Shown here piece after piece: positions 1 to 6,335 of a stretch of DNA of 11,850 nt. The notes under the pieces were generated by a model. That model made no database searches, was not told the origin of the DNA, and was given only the letters and a program-made list of their open reading frames with translations. The position numbers were made by a program, and so were the translations under genes. Location: the NCBI GenBank assembly GCA_964502775.1, contig CAZCYE010000050.1:1-11850 (forward strand). The letters are read 5' to 3'. The DNA comes from CAZCYE01 sp964502775. GTDB taxonomy: Bacteria > Actinomycetota > Acidimicrobiia > IMCC26256 > PALSA-555. Numbering within the stretch: position 1 is the stretch's first letter; every line of letters starts with the position of its first letter.

Positions 1-55
1 CGGCGCCGCACCCAGGTGTTTCAAGGACCACGGCCGGTCTGCCGAAATACAGCCC

Positions 56-922
56 ATGACCCAGACGACGTCGCGAACCCGGCCGCCCGAGTCGTGGTAC
101 CCGGACCCCGCCGGCCGCCACGACTTCCGGTTCTGGTCGGGTGAGGCCTGGACCGAGTTCGTGGTCGACGGTCCGTTGCGCGCTCCCTCCATCGACCCGG
201 TGGGCGACGACCCCGGCACGAACGGTCCCGGCACGAACGACCCCGGCACGGGCGTCCCCGAGCCCGCGGCCGTGACCACGGCAGCGACCACCACGGCGAC
301 CGAGACGGGAAGCGACGATCCCCACGCCGGTCTCGTGCGCACGGGCCAAGCCTCGTGGGGCCCGCCGCCCACGAGCACCCACGACATCCACGACGCGGAC
401 GCGACAGGCCCCGCGGCCGATGGCAAGCGCGATGGCAAGCGCGATGACAAGGACGATGCTCGGAACCCCGGCCGCCAGATGAACGGCCGGACGAGGTGGC
501 GCGTGAAGTGGGTGGCGGTCGCGGTCGCGGCGGCGGTCGCCATCGTGGGCGGTGTCGTCGTCGGGCTCGGATCGGGCGCGAGCGGCGTGACGGTCGAGAC
601 GCTGGGCGCCCGTCTCGAGCGATCGGACCTCGGCTGCGAGTCGTTGACGCTCCGAAGCCTGGATACGGGCACGTGCGTGGTGGAGTCGGAACCGGCCACG
701 ATCGACACCTACAGCAGCGAGGCCGCGCTCGCCTCGTCCCGAGCCCAGGCGGAGAACCGGCTCTGCGAGCTCGCGATCGCGGGCACGCCGGTACGGTCGG
801 TGGGCGTCGCCGACGAGCGCGAGCGATGGACGATCGAGCTCACCAGCGAGGCGGTCGCCCGCAAGGTCTCGGGCGCGCTCGGCGGCAAGGTCTGGAGCAT
901 CAACAGCACCAACGCGTGTTGA
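56..922 (+). CDS. DUF2510-domain single-pass membrane protein
   Basis: The protein has 288 residues and no known enzymatic role. Residues 12-39 match the actinobacterial DUF2510 motif (WYPDPAGRHDFRFW followed by WTEFV). A Pro/Gly/Thr-rich linker of low complexity follows at about 45-140, including PGTN repeats and a tandem DGKR/DGKR/DDKD run. One membrane segment lies at about 152-172 after a basic stretch, so the N-terminus should be cytoplasmic and the C-terminal 110 residues outside. The outer part has four cysteines (194, 207, 237 and the last residue, 288), which could form two disulfides. The ATG has no clear Shine-Dalgarno sequence, but DUF2510 begins close after it, which supports this start. 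A hairpin follows the stop. The family is usually described as a short domain at the N-terminus of membrane proteins; the function here is unknown. Confidence 0.85.
   Translation: MTQTTSRTRPPESWYPDPAGRHDFRFWSGEAWTEFVVDGPLRAPSIDPVGDDPGTNGPGTNDPGTGVPEPAAVTTAATTTATETGSDDPHAGLVRTGQASWGPPPTSTHDIHDADATGPAADGKRDGKRDDKDDARNPGRQMNGRTRWRVKWVAVAVAAAVAIVGGVVVGLGSGASGVTVETLGARLERSDLGCESLTLRSLDTGTCVVESEPATIDTYSSEAALASSRAQAENRLCELAIAGTPVRSVGVADERERWTIELTSEAVARKVSGALGGKVWSINSTNAC
206..254 (+). repeat. In-gene tandem repeat encoding PGT(N) units
   Basis: Three successive units of the form CCCGGCACGAACGG sit inside the DUF2510 gene and encode DPGTN, GPGTN and DPGTG. The units keep the reading frame, so this is a low-complexity linker and not an intergenic element. 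Confidence 0.6.
419..454 (+). repeat. In-gene 12-bp tandem repeat encoding DGKR
   Basis: GATGGCAAGCGC occurs twice in perfect tandem (419-430, 431-442), followed by a diverged third unit (443-454). It encodes DGKR-DGKR-DDKD in the charged segment just before the membrane helix of the DUF2510 protein. The number of units may vary between strains. Confidence 0.65.
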
Positions 923-927
923 GCGCG

Positions 928-952
928 CGGCCCGGGGCCCGCGCCCCGGCCG
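928..952. terminator. GC-rich hairpin between convergent genes
   Basis: Left arm CGGCCCGGGGC (928-938) pairs with right arm GCCCCGGCCG (943-952) over a 4-nt loop, with one bulged C. It lies between the stop codons of the convergent DUF2510 gene and fabZ, so it could stop transcription from both sides. There is no T-tract, as is common in high-GC actinobacteria, so terminator function is inferred from position and stem strength. Confidence 0.5.
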
Positions 953-961
953 GATGTCCCC

Positions 962-1405
962 TCAGGCGTCGCCGATCGCGAAGAAGAGTCGCGCCTCGCA
1001 CGTGACCGCGCCGTCGACCGCGGCGGTCGCCGCACCCCAGCCACCCCGAGCGCTGAGGCGCTCCAGGGTCACGGTCATCACCAGCTCGTCGCCGGGGCGG
1101 ACCACGCGTCGCCAGCGCACCTTCTCCACACCCCCGAAGAGCAGCAGCTTGTCGGCGTAGCGGGCGTCGGCCAGCACGGCGATGCAGCCCGTCTGGGCCA
1201 GCGCCTCGAGCTGGATCACGCCCGGGAACACCGGATTGCCCGGGAAGTGGCCGGCGAGGAAGTCCTCGTCCCCCCGCACCCGGTACCGGGCGGTGATCGA
1301 GACGCCGGGGTCCACGGTGTCGACCGCGTCCACGAACCGGAACGGGGGCCGGTGCGGGAGCAGGCCGACCAGCTCGGCCGAGCGCGCCGGAAGCAACGAT
1401 TGCAT
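962..1405 (-). CDS. fabZ: 3-hydroxyacyl-ACP dehydratase FabZ
   Basis: This 147-residue protein should dehydrate (3R)-hydroxyacyl-ACP to trans-2-enoyl-ACP in the cytoplasmic FAS-II cycle. It shows the FabZ hallmarks: LPHRPPFRFVD near the N-terminus, then GHFPGNPVFPG, which carries the catalytic His, followed by the GVIQLEALAQTG helix with the catalytic Glu. The length fits the FabZ family (about 140-160). The ATG at 1405 was chosen because MQSLLP leads straight into the LPHR motif; the frame stays open upstream but there runs through the intergenic repeat. No Shine-Dalgarno sequence precedes it, and a TACGGT hexamer 10 nt upstream could be the -10 box of a nearly leaderless transcript. It is divergent from the fabD-fabI operon and supplies the one elongation step that operon lacks. 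Confidence 0.93.
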   Translation of the reverse strand: MQSLLPARSAELVGLLPHRPPFRFVDAVDTVDPGVSITARYRVRGDEDFLAGHFPGNPVFPGVIQLEALAQTGCIAVLADARYADKLLLFGGVEKVRWRRVVRPGDELVMTVTLERLSARGGWGAATAAVDGAVTCEARLFFAIGDA

Positions 1406-1641
1406 GAGGATGCCGACCGTACCGGCCCGGAGTGGCGAGCGCCCGCGAGCCGGGTATCCCGGCGAGCAGCGAGATGCGACCAGGAAGCCGGAGCGGCGCG
1501 GTGCCGGGCCGCGGGAGACCCCAGGGAGGCCCCATTCGCCGGCGTGTAACCCGGCGGTCCCGGGCACGGTCGGAAACCCTGTACCCGCTCCGGGCGGACG
1601 GAGCGGAGCGCTCGAGCTTCGCAGAAGGCATCCAAGTATCC
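1406..1641. promoter_or_regulatory. Divergent fabZ/fabD control region
   Basis: This 236-bp gap must hold the promoters of fabZ (leftward) and the fabD operon (rightward). Next to fabZ there is a TACGGT -10-like hexamer on the minus strand (1416-1421) and then a copy of the SERPRAGYPG-type repeat. On the fabD side, AGAAGG (1623-1628) lies 13 nt before the fabD ATG and is a rather distant Shine-Dalgarno candidate. I see no convincing -35/-10 pair for fabD. The fabD frame is open through the gap, but this stretch looks non-coding. Confidence 0.5.
1431..1473 (+). repeat. SERPRAGYPG-type intergenic repeat, start-less copy
   Basis: Positions 1435-1473 match the element at 3951-3989 with three mismatches. 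In the frame that reads SERPRAGYPGEQR elsewhere, this copy reads GERPRAGYPGEQR. Both differences after the first codon are synonymous (CGT to CGC, TAC to TAT). The start codon is lost (AGT in place of ATG). The hairpin GCCGGG-TAT-CCCGGC is kept. The trailing segment is diverged, with only a weak CCAGGAAG similarity at about 1480. Confidence 0.75.
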
Positions 1642-2559
1642 ATGGCTCTCGCCGTCATCTTCCCCGGCCAGGGGACCCAGCAGCCGGGCATGGGCGCGCC
1701 CTGGGCCGACCACCCGGCCTGGCGCGTGGTGAAGGCCGCCGAGCGCGACACCGGCGAGCCCCTCGCCGAGCTGATCCTGGACGCCCCGGCCGAGCGGCTC
1801 GCCCCCACGCGGGAAGCCCAGCTCGCCGTGCTCGTCACCTCGCTCGTCGCCTGGGAGGCCATTCGCGACCATCTGGACCCGCCGGTGGCCTTCGCGGGGC
1901 ACTCCCTCGGACAGGTCACCGCGCTGATCGCTTCGGGGGCACTCCCACTCGGTGCCGGGGTGCGCTTCGCAGCCCGGCGCGCCGAGCTGACCCAGGAGGC
2001 CGCCGACACCCACCCGGGGCGGATGGCCGCGCTGCTCGGCGCGACGCTCGAGCAGGCCGAGGACGCCTGCACCGCAGCCCCCGACGCGTGCTGGGTGGCC
2101 AACGACAACGCGCCCGGCCAGATCGTGCTCGCGGGCACGCCCACCGGCCTCGACGCGGCAAGCGAACGGGCGCGGGAGCTCGGCGTGAAGCGCGTGACGC
2201 CGCTCAACGTGGGTGGTGCGTTCCACACCCCGCTCATGCGCAGCGCCGCCGACGCGCTCGCCGCCGAGCTCGCCGGGGTCACGTTCAGCCGCCCGACGGC
2301 TCCGCTGGTGTCCAACCTCGACGCCCGCGCCTACGACGACACCGACGGATGGGTCACGCGCTCGGCCGAGCACGTCGCCGTCCCGGTGCAGTGGCGCGCC
2401 TCGATGCTCACGCTGGCCGAGCTGGGCGCCGATTCGCTCCTCGAGGTGGGACACGGCAGCATGCTCGCCGGCCTCGCCAAGCGGACGGTGCCCGAGCTCT
2501 CTGTCCGCAACATTGCATCCCCCGCTGACGCGGCCAACCTCCTGGAAGGGGTCCACTGA
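1642..2559 (+). CDS. fabD: Malonyl-CoA:ACP transacylase FabD
   Basis: This 305-residue cytoplasmic enzyme moves malonyl from CoA to ACP and feeds FabH and FabF. Visible signatures are FPGQGTQQPGMG at residues 7-18 (oxyanion loop), the nucleophile in GHSLGQ (Ser88), RRAELTQEA with Arg113 at the position that binds the malonyl carboxylate, NDNAPGQIV at 154-162, and GGAFHTPLM with the catalytic His195. The length is normal for the family (about 305-310). The ATG at 1642 sits directly before the GQGTQ region; the open frame upstream runs through the divergent control region and is not family sequence. It is first in the operon, and its stop overlaps the next start (TGATG), as expected for translational coupling. 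Confidence 0.95.
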   Translation: MALAVIFPGQGTQQPGMGAPWADHPAWRVVKAAERDTGEPLAELILDAPAERLAPTREAQLAVLVTSLVAWEAIRDHLDPPVAFAGHSLGQVTALIASGALPLGAGVRFAARRAELTQEAADTHPGRMAALLGATLEQAEDACTAAPDACWVANDNAPGQIVLAGTPTGLDAASERARELGVKRVTPLNVGGAFHTPLMRSAADALAAELAGVTFSRPTAPLVSNLDARAYDDTDGWVTRSAEHVAVPVQWRASMLTLAELGADSLLEVGHGSMLAGLAKRTVPELSVRNIASPADAANLLEGVH

Positions 2560-2819
2560 TGGGCGCGCTGCTTGACCACGGCGAAGGACTGCTCGTTCCC
2601 GAGCGTGTCGTGGTGGCACCGCGGGTCGGCGTGTTCCGGCCCGTCGACCTCCCCCCGGACAACGAGGTGGCGGTAGGCCAGACGATCGGCATGGTCGACA
2701 GCCCCGGGGCGTCGACGCCCATCGCGAGCCCCTTCTGCGGCCGGCTCGTCGGGATCCTCGCCCATCCGGGCGAGCGGCTCCGCGAGGGGCAGCCCGTGGC
2801 CTGGTTGCGGGTCCACTGA
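2559..2819 (+). CDS. Biotinyl/lipoyl-like domain protein lacking the acceptor lysine
   Basis: This 86-residue protein resembles the C-terminal biotinyl domain of biotin carboxyl carrier protein: VGVFRPVDL, then VAVGQTIGMV, a hairpin turn, IASPFCGRLVGILAHPGERLREGQPVAWLRV. In true carriers the turn holds EAMKM with the modified lysine; here the equivalent stretch is VDSPGASTP. The whole protein contains no lysine, so it cannot carry biotin or lipoate. There is no N-terminal extension of the AccB type. Its start overlaps the fabD stop (TGATG) and it precedes fabH, inside a FAS-II operon that also has a carboxyltransferase gene. It could be a degenerate AccB, a structural or regulatory partner of acetyl-CoA carboxylase, or a domain with a new role. 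The fold call rests on motif spacing read by eye. Confidence 0.75.
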   Translation: MGALLDHGEGLLVPERVVVAPRVGVFRPVDLPPDNEVAVGQTIGMVDSPGASTPIASPFCGRLVGILAHPGERLREGQPVAWLRVH

Positions 2820-2833
2820 ACCCCGCACCCACG

Positions 2834-2904
2834 ATGCCGCACCGGAACGAAGACCGGAACGAAGTTCGAGCTCCGGAAGACGTTCGATACCGGGAGGACG
2901 ATCG

Positions 2905-2908
<4 letters not shown>
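2834..2908 (+). CDS. Candidate 24-codon micro-ORF leading into fabH
   Basis: The open frame begins MPHRNEDRNE. Its ATG lies 14 nt after the stop of the biotinyl-like gene, and its TGA overlaps the fabH ATG (ATGA). It spans almost the whole gap, and its sequence is partly a 12-bp tandem repeat. It may work as a coupling leader and not as a functional peptide. No own Shine-Dalgarno sequence is evident, so reinitiation after the upstream stop would be needed. It could be fortuitous. Confidence 0.3.
2841..2864 (+). repeat. 12-bp perfect tandem duplication upstream of fabH
   Basis: ACCGGAACGAAG occurs twice back to back (2841-2852, 2853-2864) in the 85-bp gap before fabH. The fabH Shine-Dalgarno sequence GGGAGG (2892-2897) lies downstream with 7-nt spacing. 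A regulatory role is possible but not shown. Confidence 0.7.
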
Positions 2909-3890
<982 letters not shown>

Positions 3891-3894
<4 letters not shown>

Positions 3895-3950
3895 GCGAGC
3901 GTCCGCGAGCCGGGTACCCCGGCGCGAAGCGCCAGGAACGGGAAACATGA
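3891..3950 (+). CDS. Micro-ORF 1 bridging fabH to micro-ORF 2
   Basis: This 19-codon ORF reads MSERPRAGYPGAKRQERET. Its GTG overlaps the fabH stop (GTGA, 3891-3894) and its TGA overlaps the ATG of the next micro-ORF (ATGA, 3947-3950). It is the first copy of the repeated intergenic element. Basic, Pro/Gly-containing and without a hydrophobic segment, the peptide resembles no family I know. Translation is plausible because ribosomes ending fabH would reach a start at once, but a peptide function is not implied. Confidence 0.45.
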
Positions 3951-4030
3951 GCGAGCGTCCGCGAGCCGGGTACCCCGGCGAGCAGCGAGCGGGGGCTGAG
4001 CGCCCCGGCGCGAAGCGCCAGGAGCGGAAG
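3891..4030 (+). repeat. Two tandem copies of the SERPRAGYPG intergenic element
   Basis: Copy 1 covers 3891-3946 and copy 2 covers 3947-4030. Both begin (A/G)TGAGCGAGCGTCCGCGAG, carry the perfect hairpin GCCGGG-TAC-CCCGGC, and end with the hairpin GGCGC-GAA-GCGCC followed by CAGGA and a purine-rich tail. Copy 2 has an insertion (about 3980-4007) between the two hairpins. In both copies the CAGGA motif sits 8 nt before the next start codon, so the element itself supplies the ribosome-binding site. Confidence 0.85.
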
Positions 4031-4036
4031 AGGTGA
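3947..4036 (+). CDS. Micro-ORF 2 bridging micro-ORF 1 to fabG
   Basis: This 29-codon ORF begins MSERPRAGYPGEQRAGAERP and continues with PGAKRQERKR. An AGGAA Shine-Dalgarno-like motif (3934-3938) lies 8 nt before its ATG. Its TGA (4034-4036) overlaps the fabG GTG (4033-4035). It is the second, longer copy of the element, extended by about 30 nt in the middle that repeats the ERPGAKRQER theme. With micro-ORF 1 it leaves no untranslated base between fabH and fabG. Confidence 0.45.
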   Translation: MSERPRAGYPGEQRAGAERPGAKRQERKR

Positions 4037-4770
4037 CCTCGCGCGTCGCGTTGGTGACCGGCGCGTCCCGGGGCATCGGGCACGCCATCGCGCTCGCGCT
4101 GGCGGCGCAGGGCCACCGCGTTGCCTGCTGCTCCCGGAGCGACGCGGTCAAGGAGACCCACCGCGAGCTCGAGGCCGCCGGCCACGAGGCAATGGCCGTG
4201 GTCACCGACGTGAGCGACTCGGCCGCCGTGAACTCCGCCTTCGACGAGATCGAGGCGCAGCTGGGCCCGGTGGAGATCCTGGTGAACAGCGCCGGCGTCA
4301 CCGCCGACGGGCTCGTGGTCCGCATGAGCGACGAGCAGTGGGGTCACGTGTTGCGGACCAACCTCGATGGCGCGTTCCACACGACGCGGCGGGCCAGCGC
4401 CAAGATGATGCGGGCCCGCTGGGGCCGGATCGTCAACATCTCGTCAGTGAGCGGCCAGGCCGGCGCACCCGGTCAGGCCAACTACTCGGCCTCCAAGGCC
4501 GGGCTGCTCGGCCTGACCCGGGCAGTCGCCCGAGAGCTGGCTCCCCGGGGCATCACCTGTAACGTCGTGGCCCCCGGGCCTATCGTGACCGCCATGACCG
4601 ATGCGCTCCCCGACGAGTGGCGCGCGACCATGGAGGCGGCGACGCCCCTCGGGCGCTTCGGCACTCCCGAGGAGGTGGCGTGCGTGGTGGCATTCCTGTG
4701 CTCCGACGCAGCCGGTTACGTGACCGGCGCGCTGGTACCGGTGGACGGTGGCCTGGGTATGGGCCACTGA
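4033..4770 (+). CDS. fabG: 3-oxoacyl-ACP reductase FabG
   Basis: This 245-residue short-chain dehydrogenase should reduce 3-oxoacyl-ACP to the (3R)-hydroxy form with NADPH. The Rossmann motif TGASRGIG is at 9-16, NSAG at 85-88 (usually NNAG), Asn110, Ser138 in NISSVSG, and the catalytic Tyr151/Lys155 in YSASK. The C-terminus GYVTGALVPVDGGLGM is typical of FabG. The GTG start was chosen because it leads straight into the Rossmann strand and has AGGAG (4020-4024) at 8-nt spacing, supplied by the repeat element. The GTG overlaps the stop of micro-ORF 2. The position between fabH and acpP supports FabG over another SDR. Confidence 0.94.
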   Translation: MTSRVALVTGASRGIGHAIALALAAQGHRVACCSRSDAVKETHRELEAAGHEAMAVVTDVSDSAAVNSAFDEIEAQLGPVEILVNSAGVTADGLVVRMSDEQWGHVLRTNLDGAFHTTRRASAKMMRARWGRIVNISSVSGQAGAPGQANYSASKAGLLGLTRAVARELAPRGITCNVVAPGPIVTAMTDALPDEWRATMEAATPLGRFGTPEEVACVVAFLCSDAAGYVTGALVPVDGGLGMGH

Positions 4771-4781
4771 GGACTGATCCC

Positions 4782-4805
4782 GACGACGACACTGACGACG
4801 ACACA
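4782..4805 (+). repeat. 12-bp tandem duplication upstream of acpP
   Basis: GACGACGACACT (4782-4793) is followed by GACGACGACACA (4794-4805), 11 of 12 identical, in the 49-bp fabG-acpP gap. The acpP Shine-Dalgarno sequence AAGGAG (4805-4810) follows directly. It may be replication slippage in a spacer or part of an element tuning acpP expression. Confidence 0.6.
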
Positions 4806-4819
4806 AGGAGACCGACCCA

Positions 4820-5071
4820 ATGGAGCGTGACGAAGCCCTCGCCGCACTGCGCGAGGTGGCTGTCGAGGTCTTGAGCGTGGAGCCCGACGCCGTGAAGGAC
4901 GAGGCGCGCTTCAAGGAGGATCTGGACGCGGACAGCCTCGACCTGGTTGAGCTCGTGATGGGCCTCGAGGAGCGGTTCGACGTGTCGATCCCCGAAGAGG
5001 ACCTCGAGGACGTCACCACCGTGGGCAAGGCTGTCGACCTCGTGATCGCCAAGGTGGCCGCCCAAGCATGA
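4820..5071 (+). CDS. acpP: Acyl carrier protein
   Basis: This 83-residue acidic protein carries the growing acyl chain on 4'-phosphopantetheine. The attachment site is Ser39 in DADSLDLVELVMGLEE, the universal ACP motif. Predicted helices fit the four-helix ACP fold, and the recognition helix after Ser39 is rich in Asp and Glu. AAGGAG lies 9 nt before the ATG, the strongest ribosome-binding site in the operon, consistent with the high ACP demand. The neighbours fabG and fabF are its classic companions. The stop overlaps the start of a 6-codon micro-ORF (ATGA). No phosphopantetheinyl transferase gene is in the window. Confidence 0.97.
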   Translation: MERDEALAALREVAVEVLSVEPDAVKDEARFKEDLDADSLDLVELVMGLEERFDVSIPEEDLEDVTTVGKAVDLVIAKVAAQA

Positions 5072-5088
5072 GCGAGCGGGAAGCATGA
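5068..5088 (+). CDS. Six-codon micro-ORF bridging acpP and fabF
   Basis: The ORF reads MSEREA and stop. Its ATG overlaps the acpP stop (ATGA, 5068-5071) and its TGA overlaps the fabF ATG (ATGA, 5085-5088). The sequence ATGAGCGAGCGGGAAGC looks like the first 10 nt of the fabH-fabG element joined to its last purine-rich bases, an internal deletion that preserves both overlaps. It is too short to be a peptide gene in the usual sense; the likely role is coupling. Confidence 0.4.
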   Translation: MSEREA

Positions 5089-6335
5089 GCGAGGAGCTCC
5101 TCGACCACCGGGGCCGACCCCGGGTGGCCGTGACCGGCATCGGCGTGAAGGCGCCCGGGGGTACCGACCTCGAGTCGTTCTGGTCGACCGTGCGCGCCGG
5201 GCGCTCGGTTGCCGGGCCGCTCCAGGTGATCGACGCCACCAACCTGCCGGTGAAGATCGCCTGCGAGGTCCTCGACTTCGACCCGCTCCCGTACTTCGGG
5301 CCCAAGGACGTGCGGCGCCAGGACCGGGTGGCCCAACTCGGGTTCGCCGCGGCATCCGACGCGCTCGACGACGCCGGCGACCTGGGTGCCGATCCCGACC
5401 GTTGCGCGGTGATCGCCGCGACGGGGATCGGCGGGCTGAGCACCCTCGAGGAGAACTGTCAGCGCTACTACGACGGGGGCCCCTCGCGCGTTAGCCCGTT
5501 CTTCGTGCCGATGATGATGCCCAATGCCACCGCGGGTGTGATCTCCATGCGGTTCGGCTGGACCGGACCGTCCCTGTGCATCGCCACCGCGTGCGCGGCC
5601 GGCACCAACGCGATCGGCGAGGGCGTGCGCCTGCTGCGCGACGGCACGTCGGACGCGGTGCTCGCCGGGGGGACCGAGTTCCCCCTCACCCCCATCACCA
5701 TTGCCGCGTTCTGGCGCATGGGGGCACTCAGCAAGAGCGAGGATCCCGAGCATGCGTCACGTCCCTTCGACGCGAACCGGGATGGCTTCGTGATCGCCGA
5801 GGGAGCCGCGTTCTTCGTGCTCGAACGGCTCGATCGGGCCCGGGCCCGGGGCACGCACGTGTACGGCGAGATCGCCGGCTACGGGCGGAACTCCGACGCG
5901 TACCACATCACCGCCCCGTCACCCGGAGGCGCGGGCGCGGCCGCCTGCATGGAGCAGGCGATCGCCGACGCGGGGATCACATCGGCTGACATCGGGCATG
6001 TCAACGCGCACGGCACGTCCACCCCGCTCAACGACGCCGCCGAGGCCGAGGCCATCCGCAAGGTGTTCGGGGACAACCGGCCCCCGGTCACCTCGTCGAA
6101 GGGCGTGTTCGGCCACATGATCGCCGGCGCGGGAGCCACCGAGGCTGCCGTCGCCCTCATGTCGATCCGCGACGGCGTGGTCCCGCCGACAGCCAACCTG
6201 GAACGCGTGGGAGACGACATCGATCTCGACGTGGTTGCCGGTGCCGAGCGCCAGATCGGCTCGCACCCGGTGCTCTCGAACTCGTTCGGGTTCGGCGGGC
6301 ACAACGCGACCCTCGTGATCGTTCCGAGCGCTTGA
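5085..6335 (+). CDS. fabF: 3-oxoacyl-ACP synthase II FabF (KasA-like)
   Basis: This 416-residue elongating ketosynthase condenses acyl-ACP with malonyl-ACP. The active-site Cys170 is in IATACAAGTNA, and the decarboxylation histidines are His309 in VNAHGTSTPLND and His344 in KGVFGHMIAGAGATEA, with Lys339 before the latter. The C-terminal SNSFGFGGHNA is the gating loop. The spacing matches E. coli FabF (Cys163, His303, Lys335, His340) and the length is normal. The ATG at 5085 overlaps the preceding micro-ORF stop, with only a weak GGGAAG upstream, so coupling to acpP translation is likely. The order acpP-ketosynthase-accD6-like recalls the mycobacterial acpM-kasA-kasB-accD6 block; only one ketosynthase is present here. 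Confidence 0.95.
   Translation: MSEELLDHRGRPRVAVTGIGVKAPGGTDLESFWSTVRAGRSVAGPLQVIDATNLPVKIACEVLDFDPLPYFGPKDVRRQDRVAQLGFAAASDALDDAGDLGADPDRCAVIAATGIGGLSTLEENCQRYYDGGPSRVSPFFVPMMMPNATAGVISMRFGWTGPSLCIATACAAGTNAIGEGVRLLRDGTSDAVLAGGTEFPLTPITIAAFWRMGALSKSEDPEHASRPFDANRDGFVIAEGAAFFVLERLDRARARGTHVYGEIAGYGRNSDAYHITAPSPGGAGAAACMEQAIADAGITSADIGHVNAHGTSTPLNDAAEAEAIRKVFGDNRPPVTSSKGVFGHMIAGAGATEAAVALMSIRDGVVPPTANLERVGDDIDLDVVAGAERQIGSHPVLSNSFGFGGHNATLVIVPSA

Noticed and set aside
923..961. Possible small RNA in the GC-rich hairpin region
   Set aside because: Only one stem is present in 39 bp between two convergent stops; a terminator explains it better.
1432..1641. N-terminal extension of fabD from GTG 1432
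   Set aside because: FabD family proteins begin just before the GQGTQ motif; the extension runs through the intergenic repeat in a frame different from that of its peptide.
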